The notes beneath the pieces are model-generated. The model made no database searches, was not told the origin of the DNA, and saw only the letters and a list, made by a program, of their open reading frames with translations. Positions 24,311-38,240 of a stretch of DNA of 64,000 bases are shown piece by piece. Position numbers and translations under genes: made by a program. Source of the stretch: Pithys albifrons albifrons (taxonomy: Eukaryota; Chordata; Aves; Passeriformes; Thamnophilidae); NCBI RefSeq assembly GCF_047495875.1, contig NC_092460.1, positions 14,436,520 to 14,500,519 of the forward strand, given 5' to 3'. Position 1 is the first letter of the stretch. Each line of letters begins with the position of its first letter.

Positions 24311-26389
24311 CCTGAATCCATTTCACCATTCACACTGTCCACATCATGAAAACCTATTACACATATTAATCATAAGCACCACTAAGCAATACTTTCAGAT
24401 TTTGCAGCATTTTGTAGCTCAGCATTTCAACATGTGACTTTTTACATGCACAGGCTGGACCTTGGTGATGTCTAATGGGGTTACCTTTATATGCATAAGT
24501 CATAAGGACCATAACTTGGGAAAGCAATTAGCTGTCTGCTTGGGTTTGACTACTTACACAGAAAAGAAGATGCTTGAATAATGAGAATTGGGTTAAAAGT
24601 AACTAAGCAATAAAGAATTTGAGATATTTCATTTCTGATTTTATGGAGGGAAATTATCAGATCACTATTTGCTTGTATATGTTGCTTTTCTTTTGCTGGT
24701 TTCAGAGGCTTTATTAAGACAATAAAATTACTTAATGCTGAGCTACATTGTGTGTGTTTGCTTTTGAAATAAATCTTTGTGTGGGTGTAATTTAGTCTGT
24801 GGGCAGATTAATACTCTCAGATTTGCTCATGGATAAGAATATCCATGCACCCATATTAGCTATAACAAATCAATAACACAAAATGTAGTGTCTTCCTAAA
24901 GCACCTTTTCCCCCTCCCAAAAGATATGTCAAATTACTGCACTGCTGGACACGATGTAGAGGTGTCAGAGTACCACCGAAATAGTCCTGCCTGGGGTAAA
25001 AGAAACAACCACTCTAACTAGCAAAGTTACAAACTGTGATGAAAGACAATGAAGAAAACATTCCATTTATGTTGCTTTTTATGTTTACCTCTTGCACGTA
25101 TCTTCTCCCAAACTACTAGAAAGCCCAGGTATGGTTCTCTCAGTGCTTTTGTCTTCAGTGAACTGCACTTTCTTTGACTTTTAGAAAAAACACAACCCTT
25201 GAAACAATGAAATTGAGAGCTTTATCCTAAGCCACATTCCTGTGCTTTCACACATTTCAGTACCAGTTTATGAGCAGACACACACACAAGCACACATATT
25301 GGTCCCACTGGGGAAACAGGGTTATTCTATAAAACTCCACATAACTAAGAGCACATATGAGCTTCTAAAATTTTTTAATTGGTATTAAAAATGCATCAGT
25401 TGCTAAATTTAAAATTGTTGGTAAGTAAACAGTAGGTAGCATTATAGAGAGCCACTTCATAAAATTCTAATTATGCCTTTCCTATTTGTTGTGACAAGCC
25501 CTCACTCATATTATGGGCTTGGACTGGTGCCCAGGCTGCTGCTTGGGAAGTGCAGAGTAAGCACGAGAGGTCTGTGTAACCTCCAGTTGGCTTTCTGTGC
25601 CTGGTGAGGACGTTTTGTGGAGCTGCTGCACATGAGGGGAGCTCAGGCTGTCTCATCTGCTTCTTCTCACCCTTTCCTCACTCCAGAGCAATCAGCATTT
25701 CTCCCCATGGCACTGTCACCAAAGTGGAGTTTTCCAAATGCTTGTTGACACGCTAGTGGTGATCCCTACAGAAATGCACTCCAAAATAATTCCTAAAGGG
25801 TTTTCTCTCCAGGCACACTCCATCATACTCCATCAGCACCCCCTCACTCAGATCTGATGTCATCCATGGGAGGCTATTGGGTCAATGCAGTATTATCCCA
25901 GTCACTGTCCTACCCTCTCATGGGAGAACACTTCCTATTGGTGTTCCCATCCACTTTCTGGGATGTTGGAGTGAAAACAAAACACCCCTCTCAAGTCTTC
26001 AGAGTTTCAAGCGTTAAGTAAGGAAGGGAAAAGCACCAGTGGGTTTGGGAACATCCAAATCACCAAAGTTTCTTTCAAATGAGCATGGGGTTTTTTTGTG
26101 TCCCAGTCTTTTGTGTCCAAGTGCAGAGTGCAAAAGACTTCCAAGCATGTTGTAGAGACAATCTCCTCTCACCTGCATGAGCTGAGGAAGCCCAGCTCCC
26201 AGGGGCTGGTGGGTGCAGTGCCCAGGGCTCAGGAACAGGTACAGTGTGATGGGCAGCAGGACACACAGGGCAATAACCAACCTGTCAGCTCTAACACAGT
26301 ACTGTGTGTTTAGCCTCCAGGCTATTACCATTATCCAGCTTAGCCAAATGAATGCAGTAGGAAAACATTTACAGTTGCTGGAGGATTAA
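24311..26389. other. no gene recognised
   Basis: AT-rich sequence with a short CA-rich patch near 25279-25298 and no repeat family. The frames at 26014-26331 minus and 26098-26313 plus overlap on opposite strands without recognisable motifs. Sequence at 24590-24860 has further ATTA/TAAT cores and may belong to the same regulatory neighbourhood as 24160-24310. Confidence 0.55.
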
Positions 26390-26760
26390 TCTTCTGAATG
26401 ATGCATGGATTTTAGAGAAATGGCTTTGATTTATATAAGGCTATACTAGGGGATATAATTTCAATTAGTAATTGGTAATTTTGATTTAGTATGTTACATA
26501 CTGGATACAGCAGGTTTATTATGGCTATATTATCTAATTTATTATGATTTATATTTACTCTAATGGGAATATATATTAATCAATAGATGCACTGATTAAC
26601 TAGAGAGTATTAACTATGTAACACTGAAATAACACAATCAAGCCAGTAACAGACACAGAGTATTGTCAGATGCTGTGACTGATATAACTAATTCTGAATT
26701 TTACCCTGGAATAAATACAAAAAATATGCAATGATTATCAGTTTCATAAATGAATGTATC
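26390..26760. promoter_or_regulatory. candidate conserved non-coding element, very AT-rich and complex
   Basis: About 370 bp of very low GC but not simple repeat. It contains tcaattagtaattggtaatt, attatctaatttattatg, atatattaatcaatag, ctgattaactag and atgcaatgattatcag. These are many homeodomain, POU and octamer-like cores with no ORF. It is a plausible enhancer by composition only. Confidence 0.3.
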
Positions 26761-29700
26761 TGTAGTAACAGGCAGCTAAGCTACTTGCCCAGAGAGTCCC
26801 ATTCTTCTCCAACTGGATGATTTATATATTTTAATATGAAATGTATCACTCACCCAACAGCTTCTTTCACTGTGTGATATATAAATTCCACCTGTCAAGT
26901 ACATTCTGATATTGTAATATATCCCATTGTCTTGCTTCTTTCAAGGGAGTCTGTTTCTAATTCTTTACATGCTTCCTGTGTCAGAAGGATATCAACAGCA
27001 TCTTTCATAATGTTGGTCTCATGATGGCTACACAAAACCTCTGCTTAGTGCTCTGCACAGAGGATTGTAAGCAGCTGAGGTGCCCTGGAGAAACTGGGAC
27101 CTGGTACTGATTCCTCCTTTCCTGCTCTGCTCCTGGACAGGCCTCTGCTGCTGCCTGGCAGCACAGGAAGCTGCTAAAGGAATAAGGAACAGAGAGTTTT
27201 ATCCAAGAAGGCACTCATTGCCCCAGTCTCTGACAAAAGGTGTGGGAAGCTGTAAGACCGAGGCCAGAGGGACAGGACCTCTAACCCCTCACAAACCCTT
27301 AGAAAGGTTGTTTGTGAGCTAATTCTGCTGTTACGATTACAACAACTTGTACCAGGCTAATGTGGGAATAAAGGCTCTGTTTGGCTCTTTGGTTTGAAAG
27401 AATACCTTCTAAGTTTCTGCTGCCTTTCCAAAGTTTAATCTCAGTGGCACTCTGCTGCCTTGATGGGCAATGCTTCTGTGCTGAGAGCTGGCAAAGGCCT
27501 CCTGAGATAGCTGAGGACCCCTCAGTGCACAGGCAAGACCAGCATCCTGGACACTCCCTCTTCTTCCAGCCTGTGAACTATTTCACACATATAAGTCAAC
27601 AGAGCAGGCCATTCCCAGTGTCAGATGGAAGGAAAGCAGCTCTTGGCTGTAACAGCCACTGGCAACTCCAGTCACACCAGTAAGGGAAGTGTCACCCCCT
27701 CTGTCCTTCTCCCTCTAGGGACGTGCTTCCAAAGCTGCATTTCTTAGGCTCTTTTCTGCTCAGCTCCATCCACGTCCCCCCACAGGAGCTGCAGCCCTCT
27801 GTGGCCCTCCTGCATCTGCAGCAGTCTGAACTGAGACAGCCACTTCCCTCAGTCTGTAAGGACTCAAACAATGTCCCACAGCCCCAAAACCTGTTTGCTT
27901 AACTGGTTCTCCAAAACCTTCTCTACCTGCCTATCCAGTACATTGCACTTTCTCAGCCCCCATCAATCAAGAGACACTCCAAATACCCAACTTACATTTT
28001 CTTCACTGCAAAATTTCTACCCTTTTGTCTTACTCTTCTGGGACAACAGAGGTACAGTCCCCTTACCTGTGGTGACTGTCAGAGCTGAGAATTTTCTTTC
28101 CTGTGCTGAAACTCTGCTTTTGCTCACAGATCATTTTTTCAGACCTCTACTCTAACTGCTGTCTTTCAGAATATCTCAGTCTTGTCCATATCTTTCTCAT
28201 CCCACATTGCTTAGAATTGAAGGCAAATCCAAGCACAGACCTTACCAGTTTTAGCTGAAGCAAAGTAACCTTTTGTGACATAGACAGGACACGTTCAACA
28301 GCACATCCCAGGATGACACATGCCACAATGCATAACATTATTGGTCTACATTTAGGCACAGGTACAGGTTTTCTGTCACTTTTATTTCTAGCAGCTTTTC
28401 TCCATTTTGTGCTTGGGAGCTGATACATCACTTTTACCTCTTCAGAGTCAACCTCAGTGCCCCATGAACAGCATCAGTGCAACCTACCATGAGAAAAGGG
28501 ATGCCAAAGAGGTGGTCAAGCTCTGAGACATGACCCAAATCAAGGTTCCAAACACCATTTGCACCCCATCAGCATCCCCACAGCAGCAGAGCAGCAACCC
28601 ACACACTCCTTCCCATGGCAGGTGCTGTGGCTAATGGGCATGCAGCTCACTTGAGCTGGGATGAGAGGGGAGAGCAGACATCTGGCTGAATTTTGGATGA
28701 CAGGCAACATGCAGAGGACTAACTGTACTGTACCAAGAGGGGAAAAGGAATTGTCACCTGTGGACATCAGTGATTGTAAATCACATCAATGGCAGGAGGC
28801 CTCTGTCAGCTGAGACCAAAAACAGGACTCCCGGCTCCAAAGTATTTGGAAAACTTTGGAGACAGGAAGGAGAGGTATTTTTGATTACCAGAATCAAACT
28901 TCTCAATCCTCCTCCCCAAAGCAGATCTTCAAAAGGTATTAATCTACAGGACTTCAGGGCCAAGTACACCAGAAAAGCCACTGCTGGCAGAGTAAGAAAA
29001 GTGTTACTTAGCATATGAAGAACATCTGCAGCAGAGGAAAGCAGGCTGGTTCCAGCCATAAAAAGAATAAAAAAACAGTCCCAGAATATAGATTTGAAAA
29101 CCGTATGCAGGTTTCTAAATAACCAGCCCCATTTTTCTGGTGTGTTGAGGGCTGACTAGTTCCAGTGAAATCAATAAGGGGATGTTGATTGCCTGGTACT
29201 TTTGAAAATCAGACCAACTCTTCAGGAGCATAAGCAGGGGCCTGAAATGCCTGATTATGCCCTATTTGAAGGCTGAGCCTTGATACACAGCATTGTGCCT
29301 GCTGTTCAGAAACATGTCTCTCAACATGCACATCCTCTGCAAGGATGAAAGTGGAACCCTCCTGCACAATCAGGCTGGGGATAGAAACCTCTCTTTCCAC
29401 CACCACACACTCCACCCCCCTTATTAAATTGAATATACCAGCTGCAATTATGAAAGAGGAAAAACCTTTCACAGATGCTGCAGCACATAATTCACAGATA
29501 AAGTAATGGAAACTTAAATTTGCAGGTAAATAAAAGCTGCATATAACTGTGACTTGCCCTAACCTACTCACAGGCAGAAATTAAGCCAAGAGATGAGCAA
29601 AGGGTGAGACAATCAGAAAGTTAAGTGCAATCCCAACGGGCTATATTTCCTAATTAAATAAACCCTTGAAAATATTGGCTGTGAAGCTTTATCTTTCTCA

Positions 29701-32700
29701 TGCTGGCCACTGACATGCTTAAAGGAGCTCTTTGGATTTGGGGCAGGTCCTCTGCTCAGCCACTCTTCCCTTTATTGCCATTCCATGCCCAATGGCTGCA
29801 TTGGAACGTGCTGTGTCCTTCCATGAGCACCTTCCCACCTGACGCAAGCTCTGGCACCCACAAACAGTGATTTACTGTTGAATCACACAACAAAACTGAT
29901 TCTACCCTTTATAAATTCATAAATCCTGAGCAGGACAGGTTTCCCATTATGGCTCAGTATTGTTTCAGTGTGTAACCCCCATTGCTGAAGGAGAGACAAT
30001 AAATACTGAAGCTGTGGAATCCATTGTATTTATATATGAGGCTGCTTCTGGTCTCCATTTCCCAGTCACAAATAAACTGAGATCTTTTCAGTTTGCCACA
30101 GGGATATTTATAGGTTGCAAATGGTGACACATTAAATCAATTGGCTCCTATATTTTCTCTGGGACATTTTATTGTTTCCTGCAAGACAACAAATACTTTT
30201 CCAATCCTACAAACTCTTTACCATGTGGAAAAAGTCTGGATGAGTTCAGGTTTTCTTCATGCTCTTTACTTACGAGGCTGTGACTTACACATGCACAGTC
30301 CTGCCCTTCTTACAGGACACAAAAACAGCATGAGAAAGTATTTTTATTATCATGATTTTTTTAGTTTGTCACTTTTCTGTCTTCTACCTTCTAATGCCTC
30401 TCATTGAAGTTGCTTTGGTAGCAAAATTGCAGAAATCCCTATTATGCATTTGTAGTAATGATTAGTCACAATATTTTTGAGAGTTTGGGGCAGTACCACT
30501 GTATCTAGGATGTGGTCCTGGACCAGAGGTGTTAGACACAGTCTCATCACAAAATGAAGATTTTCACAAATCCAGCCACCACACAGTATAAACCTGCAGG
30601 TTTTACAGGAGCTGCAGCCAGATAGTTCTATACACTCCTCTGGTCCTCAGAAGTTAATGATCAATATTTTTAGAGGACCACATGAGGGAACATCTCCCAG
30701 TATACAATCACTCAAAAAGTTAGGAAGAAAATTAAGCCCATGAAACTCACCTGAGCTGTGCAAACTGAGTGAAGGAAACTTCACCCTTTCTACACCAAAG
30801 CAGAAAGTGTGGTGGGGAATGGAGTCATCTGTGAATTTAAAATCAGACAGAGAAGATAAGAACAACACAGTGTATCAGTAGCTAACTTGACAGAAACAAC
30901 AGCAAAATAAATTAATAACTTTTCTCCTTTTTTCTTCTGCAAATTGTGTCTTTAAGCAGTGGACATTGAAAAGGGAGGCTCTACCTGTGCACTGGGTGCC
31001 CTTTGGGATCCCACCATCAGTGTCAGGTGGTGTGCATGGACTGGTCTGTGCTAGTGTGGAACACATACCAGTTCCTGAAGAACAAAGAATATCTTTGATT
31101 GTTTTATACTTTTTCCTGGTGTGGCCATGCTGCCAAAAGGACATGTCAGGATTTTCTCTAAGTTCAGCTCCATACTGGGCAGGTTTGCAGCAATCCTGTC
31201 AACACTGGGTGCTGATGGAAAACCAAAGTGTTTGAAAAGTGACCTTTTTTTTAACTTCATTTCATTCACATGCTCAAAATGGCAGTAAAGGTCCAGGATT
31301 TTTTTTCCTGTTTAAATAAATGCATTTATGCTGAAAGACTTGAAACAAATTTTGCTTACTGCTAAAACAGCTTTATGTTTGAATTACTAAAATATGATAA
31401 ATAAGTTGTTGAATATTGTAGCTTATCCTTCTACTTTGACTCATTTACTACTTTCCTGCAGTACTTTGTAAACCTTACAAATAATTCCATAACTCTCTGC
31501 AATCACATTTCTACATGCAAATTTTGGCACGGAGAGCTTGTCTTTTCTCTATACAGGCTTGAGCAGAATATCTAGAGCACCAACACAGACACATCTGTTA
31601 AAAAAGAAGACAAAAATCACCGTAATTTCTTCTGCATCTGTCAAGCAGAGCTCCACATTATACAGGACATCAGTGACAAGAGCAGGAGGAGAAATACAGG
31701 GTGCAATTTGAGCTCAGGTTAAGTGAGGAGTGATTAACATATTTTCCCAGTCAGATTCTGACTGGTTTGAAGCTCTAGTAATCTGCTGGTATTTGATTAA
31801 TCTCTATTCCTAGAGCAGTGGCTGTAAAGATCAGAATTTAGACAGGACTACAAATGATGCAAGACTAGCAGACCTCGAACTCTTCATCTAAAGGATAAGC
31901 TGCTAAGAGGGTATGAGTATGTGCAGCTACACAGGAGGCTGACGGAGGCTGAAGGGACTGAACAGGAGCAGCATCACACCTGCACCCCCAGGAGTGGGTG
32001 TGGAGGGCTCCCTTATCTGGGTGGAGGGTCCCAGCTCTGCATAGGGTGGGACAGCAGGAAAAAAAGAGGAAAAATGATAAAGGGGAAGTTGAAGCAGTGA
32101 TCTGATTGACATGGGGATGTTCTGTGCTGTAGACAGTGTGGTTGTGTTGTAGATTAGTTTAGCCCAGGACATAAACTGCAAGGAATGACACAGAAGACTC
32201 TCCAAAAGCTGCCTGGTTTCCAGTATCCAGCAAGAAGTCAGGAATACCTGGACACATGGCATCCCCTTTAAAAACACCAATGGCCTCTAGGAGAACTGTG
32301 ACTGCAGGACTTCCTCCCATCCCATGGCTGCTGCAAGCACCTTCTGTCCCACATCCAAAGCATCCAGGCCAGCTGCTCCTTTTAGGTCCCTGCCTCCCTC
32401 CCAGGTGCACACAGGAACACGCAGACAGCAGGGGCTCAGCTCCTCTGCCTCCCCTTCATCCTTTGTCTTTGCTCTTGCCAGGGCATCTCCACTTGCAGCA
32501 GACACACAGAGTAAATACTAGGCCCAAAAATGTGCAGGCAAAGGGAATGCAGTTGGAATTTTGGACTGGCTTTTTAGCCACATCCTTCCCATAGACGGTG
32601 CAGGCACCTTCAGGTCTTCTAATTGCAGACCTAAAAACCCAAACCCCGCCCTCGGAAAGTCAAGTGAAAATAGCTATTCTGTAAAGCTCAAAACCACAGC

Positions 32701-34584
32701 AATTAGACTGAACTCACTTTTAAAGCCCCCAGGAGTAAGTGATCTCTGCAGGAAAAATGCTTGTACTTCCCTCCGATTTCCAGGTATTTGTGGAGTACAA
32801 CAATAGCAGGGGAATGGCACAGGTTCTTTGTACCAAAAATACTCTGCCCATGCGCTGTGGTGTTCAGTTCCCACAGAAATGCCATGTTTAGATAAAGATG
32901 TTTTGATAAAGAGGCAGAACGATCTGTTGCAGGTAGAGGAACACACTGCTGGAAAACAGGGAGGTGACAGACCTGCATCCAGAGCTTTGGTGCTGAGCCT
33001 GGAGCACGACCTCTCTGCCACACGGGTGGGGAAAGGTTGCTCTCCTCACCCTGCCTCGAAGCAGCTGGTTTGAACACCACTGTGTCTGTTCATATGGACA
33101 AGAAATTAGGTCAAAACTTTCTAGGAAATTTCTGTTGCCTGTTTTAGAACACAGTTCAAAAGACCAAAGGAGAGGAATTCTACAGAAACCCGAATGCAAC
33201 CCCACGTGGAAACAGAGATTAACGGGAGGAAATGTTGTGCCTGAGCACTGCTGAGCTGCCATCCAGGGGCTCACCTGGAACAAAACCTCAGCACAGCTCT
33301 GCAGCAGCAGGGTGGAAGGCAAAGAACGCAGGTAAACTTAAAACAACGCTCCCATCAGTGCCTGCCCCAAGGACAGAAACACCATTCACTCTGTTAGCTT
33401 ATGGAATCACTTCTTCCTGCTCCCAGCTCCACCAGCAACTTGGCTCCAAAGAGCCTCTGCAGGCTTTTACCAACTGTAACAAATCTCCTCCAGGCAGTGG
33501 AGTTTTTATCAGTAGTTAGAGCTCCTCACTCATGTTCAGTATTAAATTGTTCTTCCTTCTAAAGCACTATTTTGATTAGGTGATCTCTTCCCTGAGAAAA
33601 AAACAAATCACACTTAGGGCCAGATTTTTTAAAAGCTATTAGACTCTTGCTTAATTTAAATGCATAACAGCAGGCAACTCAGCCTAATTCTCTACTTGAG
33701 CACACAGTCTCCTGATTTATACACACAAGTGGAACAGCTTTTGCTGATGCATATTTTGCCTTTTGCTTTATCCTCCTTGTGTTTTAATAACTTACCTTTA
33801 CTTAGATTTTCTTATTCAGACTTAAATTAGACAAACAATCATTTGGGACACAACCTGCATTGACCAAATTCCTCCAGTGGCTTTGAAAATAGAGCTCATT
33901 GGACTCCTTTCATCCCCAGTCTCCTTGTGGTGTATTGGGGCAGCCCTACCTTAGAGAGAGAAATCTGGGTCCTGTTGTGAGTCATGGGGGCAGGAAGAGC
34001 AGAGGGTTTAACTCCACACATCAGAAACTCCTTCCATACAGCCAGAGGGAACACTGAATCACACACTAAGACAGCTTTTACTACTGATATATCTTCTTGC
34101 AGTTTCCGTATTGAGGTCTCCATGGATACCTTTAATTTATGAGGTCGTGTGTCTGTTGACAATTGACTGAATTAACTACTCCAGAAGACCATTTCTGTCC
34201 CAGAGCAGGAAAGGGTTTTTAAACTCTTTTTTGATAGCTCTAGTTGAAACAAGAGGCTGGATATGCAGCTCATCTCTATATGATGGATAAATTTCAAACC
34301 ATTCCAGAGAAAACTTCCTACAGAAGATTCAAGAGAGACAAAGAACTCCTTGATCCATGAATGGTGGGGTTTTTGCACAGAGGAGAATATCAGGTTGCAG
34401 GATGTAATATTAGATAGTATTTCCTAAGCATACAATTACTGCTGGTTGTAATTTATACTGGAATAGAGCTTGGCTAGCATCAGTTTCCAAAACATTTCCC
34501 CCTGATCATGCAATCCTTTCTGAAAGGGGACCAGAAAATTAAGCTCCTATTGAGAATGAGGTTATCTCCTGAGGATACAGAAAG
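26761..34584. other. no gene recognised
   Basis: Short opposing open frames only. The largest are 120 codons at 29209-29571 minus, 125 at 32703-33080 minus and 144 at 32888-33322 minus. No domain, repeat family or RNA gene was recognised. The 32700-33320 part is open in several frames on both strands, which points to composition and not to coding. Confidence 0.6.
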
Positions 34585-34663
34585 AGTCCCTGCCCATAAC
34601 AGGGGGGTTGGAACTAGATGATTTTTAAGGTCTGTTCCAAGCCAAAACATTCTATGATTCTGT
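34585..34663 (+). mobile_element. CR1 LINE 3'-end fragment
   Basis: gtccctgcccataacagggg, then ggttggaactagatgatttt, taaggtctgttccaagcc and cattctatgattctg follow the CR1 3' end in sense orientation, ending in the ATTCTATGATTCT-type tail. Only 79 bp are kept. Confidence 0.9.
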
Positions 34664-35578
34664 AAAATTGTGATTTAAGTTTTTATTTAATTTCATATTT
34701 TATTAGCTCTTTTGAAACATCAGTTGCATTCTGTCAATATTTTCAGTGCAGTTTTTTCTTGACAAAGAGTTCTTTGCAATACCATGTGTTTTTAAAGGCA
34801 TTGATTCCCTGATTTTTTTTATTTATTTTTTTTTGTTCACAGTTCACTCTCGAGGCCAAAACTTCACAGGCAGGATTTCTATCAATTTTAGCTGGAGTTC
34901 TCACCTGATTAGAAGCTGCAGCAGAAGGTTTTATGATCACATCCAGAGCATGAGGTTTCAGCTTCTCCTGACACGTGACTATTTCCAGATTTGAGTTCAG
35001 TCCAAAGTGTTCCTTGCCAGTTGGAATTAAAACCCAGCTCATTTTCAAAATTCCCTGTAATGGAGAAGACATTGAAATAAAAATGGTTTAAAAAAATTCC
35101 CCCATATTAATACTGAGGTAATTTGAAACAGTTTTTCACTTAGTTGTTTATTTTTCTTGTGTGACCTGACTGTACAACACAGCAGTAACAGCATTGCTTT
35201 CCAATCAGAGCATCTAATCACAGAATGAAAATATTTCTTGGTAATGTATAACAGTTTTCTTGAGCTGAAAATAAAAAGTAATGTTCATCTGCCTACAATG
35301 TTTAAAGTAAATAAAAATGCAATACACCACTGGGATTGCACCGTGTGAGATGATTGGAAATGCTGGCGTGATCTGACATGTAACAGCCACAGTGCTGGTA
35401 TTAGGAGGCTGTGAAATCATATGAAAATGAAAAGAACCCAGAAGCAAAAATAATGAGTTTCAAAAGAAAAATGCACTTTTGGATCATATCTCAAAAAGAA
35501 ACTTTCTGTTCTGTATTTTGTCCCACACCACTTTTAGGGCTTTTAAGGAGGAGCCTTTTCACCGACAGCACTAATTAG
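34664..35578. other. no gene recognised
   Basis: AT-rich sequence with T-runs near 34816-34834. The 109-codon frame at 34743-35072 minus has no recognisable domain and is Lys/Asn-rich as expected from base composition. Confidence 0.6.
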
Positions 35579-36096
35579 TGTGGTGGTTTAACCCGGCCCA
35601 AAGCCAAACACCAGAGAGCCCTTCACACCCTCCATGGGGTGGGGAGAGCATGGCACAAAAAGGCAAAACAGTTTTCTAGTTTAATAGATCATAAAAGGGA
35701 TGAAAAACATAATACTGGTAAAAGAATATGCCAAAAAAGTGATGCCCAGTGCAAGTGCTCACCACCCACTGGCTGATGCCCACCCACCCCTGAGCAGCAG
35801 CTGCCAACCCACCAACCAACTCCCCTGGCTTTTTGGTCAGCATGATGCCACATGGTCTGGGACATCCCTTTGGCCACTTGGGGTCAGCTGTCCCCCTGTG
35901 TCCTCTCCCAGCTCCCTGTGCCTCCATGCCTCCTGGTGGGGTGAGGAGCTGAAAAGTCCCTGACTGTGCAAGCCCTGCCCAGCAACAACTAAAACACCTG
36001 TGGGTTATCAGCATTACTCCCATCCAAAATCAAAAACACAGCACTGTACCAGCTACTAGGAAGAAAATAAACTCTATCCCAGCCAAAATGAGGACA
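35579..36096 (-). mobile_element. solo LTR of an avian ERV (518 bp)
   Basis: On the minus strand it begins TGTCCTCATTTTGGCTGGGA (36096) and continues TAGAG..TTCTTCCTAGTAGCTGGTACAG. It ends GGGTTAAACCACCACA (35579). Both ends and the middle (GGCCAAAGGGAT, CATGTGG) match a common bird LTR type that typically starts TGTCCTGGTTT..GGCTGGGATAGAG and ends TTAAACCAC.ACA. A likely polyadenylation signal ATTAAA is at 35685-35680. The element is flanked by TTAG at 35575-35578 and TTAG at 36097-36100. No primer-binding site or internal retroviral sequence is adjacent, so it is a solo LTR made by LTR-LTR recombination. The class (ERVL or ERV1) is not certain. Confidence 0.9.
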
Positions 36097-38240
36097 TTAG
36101 TCACTAATAAAACCCTTTGCAGACCAAGCCTAGCCAACCCAAAATCTGGCAGATAGGTCATCCCTGGCTCTATTGGCTTCTTCAGCTCCCACCTGTGTCA
36201 GCCACTGCTCAGTCTCTGTCCAAGCTCAGCTGGTGGAGTTTCACAGCACCTCCAACCACAGTTAACTCCACAATGCACCCACATTGTGACCAACCTGCTG
36301 ACATTGTTCCACAACCCCTGGAGGCAGCTGAGATGCTGAGGCTTATGAAACCAGGGCCACTGACAGACATACCACTGTGGGTGAGGACTGGCCCAGAGCT
36401 GCAAGCTGGGTGGATGCAGCCCCTGGGCTGAACAGGTCCCTGCTGGCTCCTCAGACAGCCTGCAGTGCAGGGGCATCCCAGAACAGGGCTTGGGGCTGCT
36501 CTACCTCTGCCTGTTCCCACACAGGTGTTTAGCAGGGCAAGGTGAGCAGTTGCCAGTCTTTGCCTCCTTCTGCAGTCTGTGCTCTTCAGGAATTAATTCA
36601 TTTCCCCATATCATCCTTCACTTGCACACAAGTCCCTGTTGGCCCTACAACATGGGAGCCAAGGAACAAGGACGAGAAATAGTGATGGAAACTGCCTCAA
36701 ATGGAAACAATGTGTTTAAAGATCAACAATACCCTGAGATCACCACAACTGAAAATATGTTTTCCTTCCACTGAATACTCTATTCATGATAATGAACTTG
36801 TATTTCAGTGTCTCCCAGGTACTTTCTCATAGCTGAGACTTTTAGACAAGGTCTGGGTTGCACCATTCCCACAGAGGTCTTAACGGAGTTATGGTCCTAC
36901 TCCCTAATTCCAGCTTTTGGGATGGATGTAATTTGTTGTAAAATGGATTCTTTTGAGGTATTTCTCCTTGTGGTATTAAAACAGTTTCTCATCCTGCAAA
37001 GAACATACACACTGAATTTTTGCTTCATGGAATATTGAGTTGTTTTCTGTGGAAACGATTCAAACTTTTAAACACGACACAAAAGTCTCTTGTTTCATGG
37101 GTCTGGATATAAAAGAAATGAAGAGTTACAGAGACCTGCTGCCTGACATCAGACGGAGCAATTAGGCTTCATAAGCTAAACTGAACTGGCCATGCCTTTC
37201 AGCCGAGGGAACGTGCAGGAGAATACCCAGTAGCTGAAGGAGCTTATTTGGACAATCATTTCCTACCTGCACTGACCAAAGGCTCCAGCACCATGGGAAT
37301 AAAGGTCCTGTCAGTCTGAACTGATGCTTTACAAGGAGCCAATGGAAAAAAATAGATCCAGAGTATTTCTGTAGGATAAAATGGAAATAGACTCTTTTAA
37401 AGCCATTGTGTTCTCTCCCATGTCAGCGACACTTCATCGATGTTTTGTAAAAGCACAGGAAGTCATTTGGTTTGAAAAGCATCACATTAGTACATTCTGG
37501 CTTTCAAACATGAATTTTTCCAAAATGATAATTTTATATATGCAGATACTTCAAAGGGAGATATTAGAAGAAACAACACTTCTTATCCCTTCCCTATTTC
37601 ATCTATCATCAGGATGGTAATCTTTAATATTAAAGTCAACTTCCACTTCAGTCAGCACTGAAACAAATGAGTATCATCTGCTGAGCAACATCATTATTTC
37701 AGCAGCAGCATCTCTGTTTTGTTTGGAAGCCCCTGATTGAGGCACTTCTTCTGCCTTGAGCCTGGTTGGTGCATTAGCCCTGGCAAGACCACAGCAGGAG
37801 TCATATGAGCAAAGGTCCTCAGAAATGGAAATTACTCCATGAGCTTTTAATGCAAATAAGAGGTCAGTCAAAACAAGCACACACAGGAAAGTAACTGGAA
37901 GTGAAATATGGAATCAGATGATAAAATATAGCTCAGTTTTATAGAGCCTGATGCTGACATGCATTTATTGCTAACATCCAAGGACAGCAGCATGAAAACC
38001 TCAGCCTAAACAGCTGGTTTGCACTTGGCTTCCTGTCTGTAGTAATACCTTTCAAGCACAAAGATCTCAGGTGGGTAACATTATTGCTTGAATCATTTCA
38101 TCAGAACTCCAGAGAATTTTCTTTAATTAATGTCACAGTCCCATAGGCATCATTGACTGAAGTAACTTGGCCTACAAAACCTCAATGCTTATTAGAGAGA
38201 TGAGGCCTTTGGACACAGCAAGTTTTTAAAGTTTGGGAGA
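36097..38240. other. no gene recognised
   Basis: 36100-36560 is locally GC-rich and open in several frames on both strands (largest 104 codons at 36117-36431 plus), without a recognised domain. The rest is AT-rich with only short frames. No internal ERV sequence was recognised next to the solo LTR. Confidence 0.55.

Noticed and set aside
29209..29571. 120-codon minus ORF with a protein-like look
   Set aside because: No family, splice signal or repeat relation could be recognised; length is within chance.
32703..33322. Overlapping frames of 115-144 codons on the minus strand
   Set aside because: Several frames are open at once, which reflects base composition and not coding.
36097..36560. 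GC-rich stretch next to the solo LTR as a possible ERV internal region
   Set aside because: No primer-binding site, gag or pol motif was found, and the TTAG flank marks the LTR end as the element boundary.
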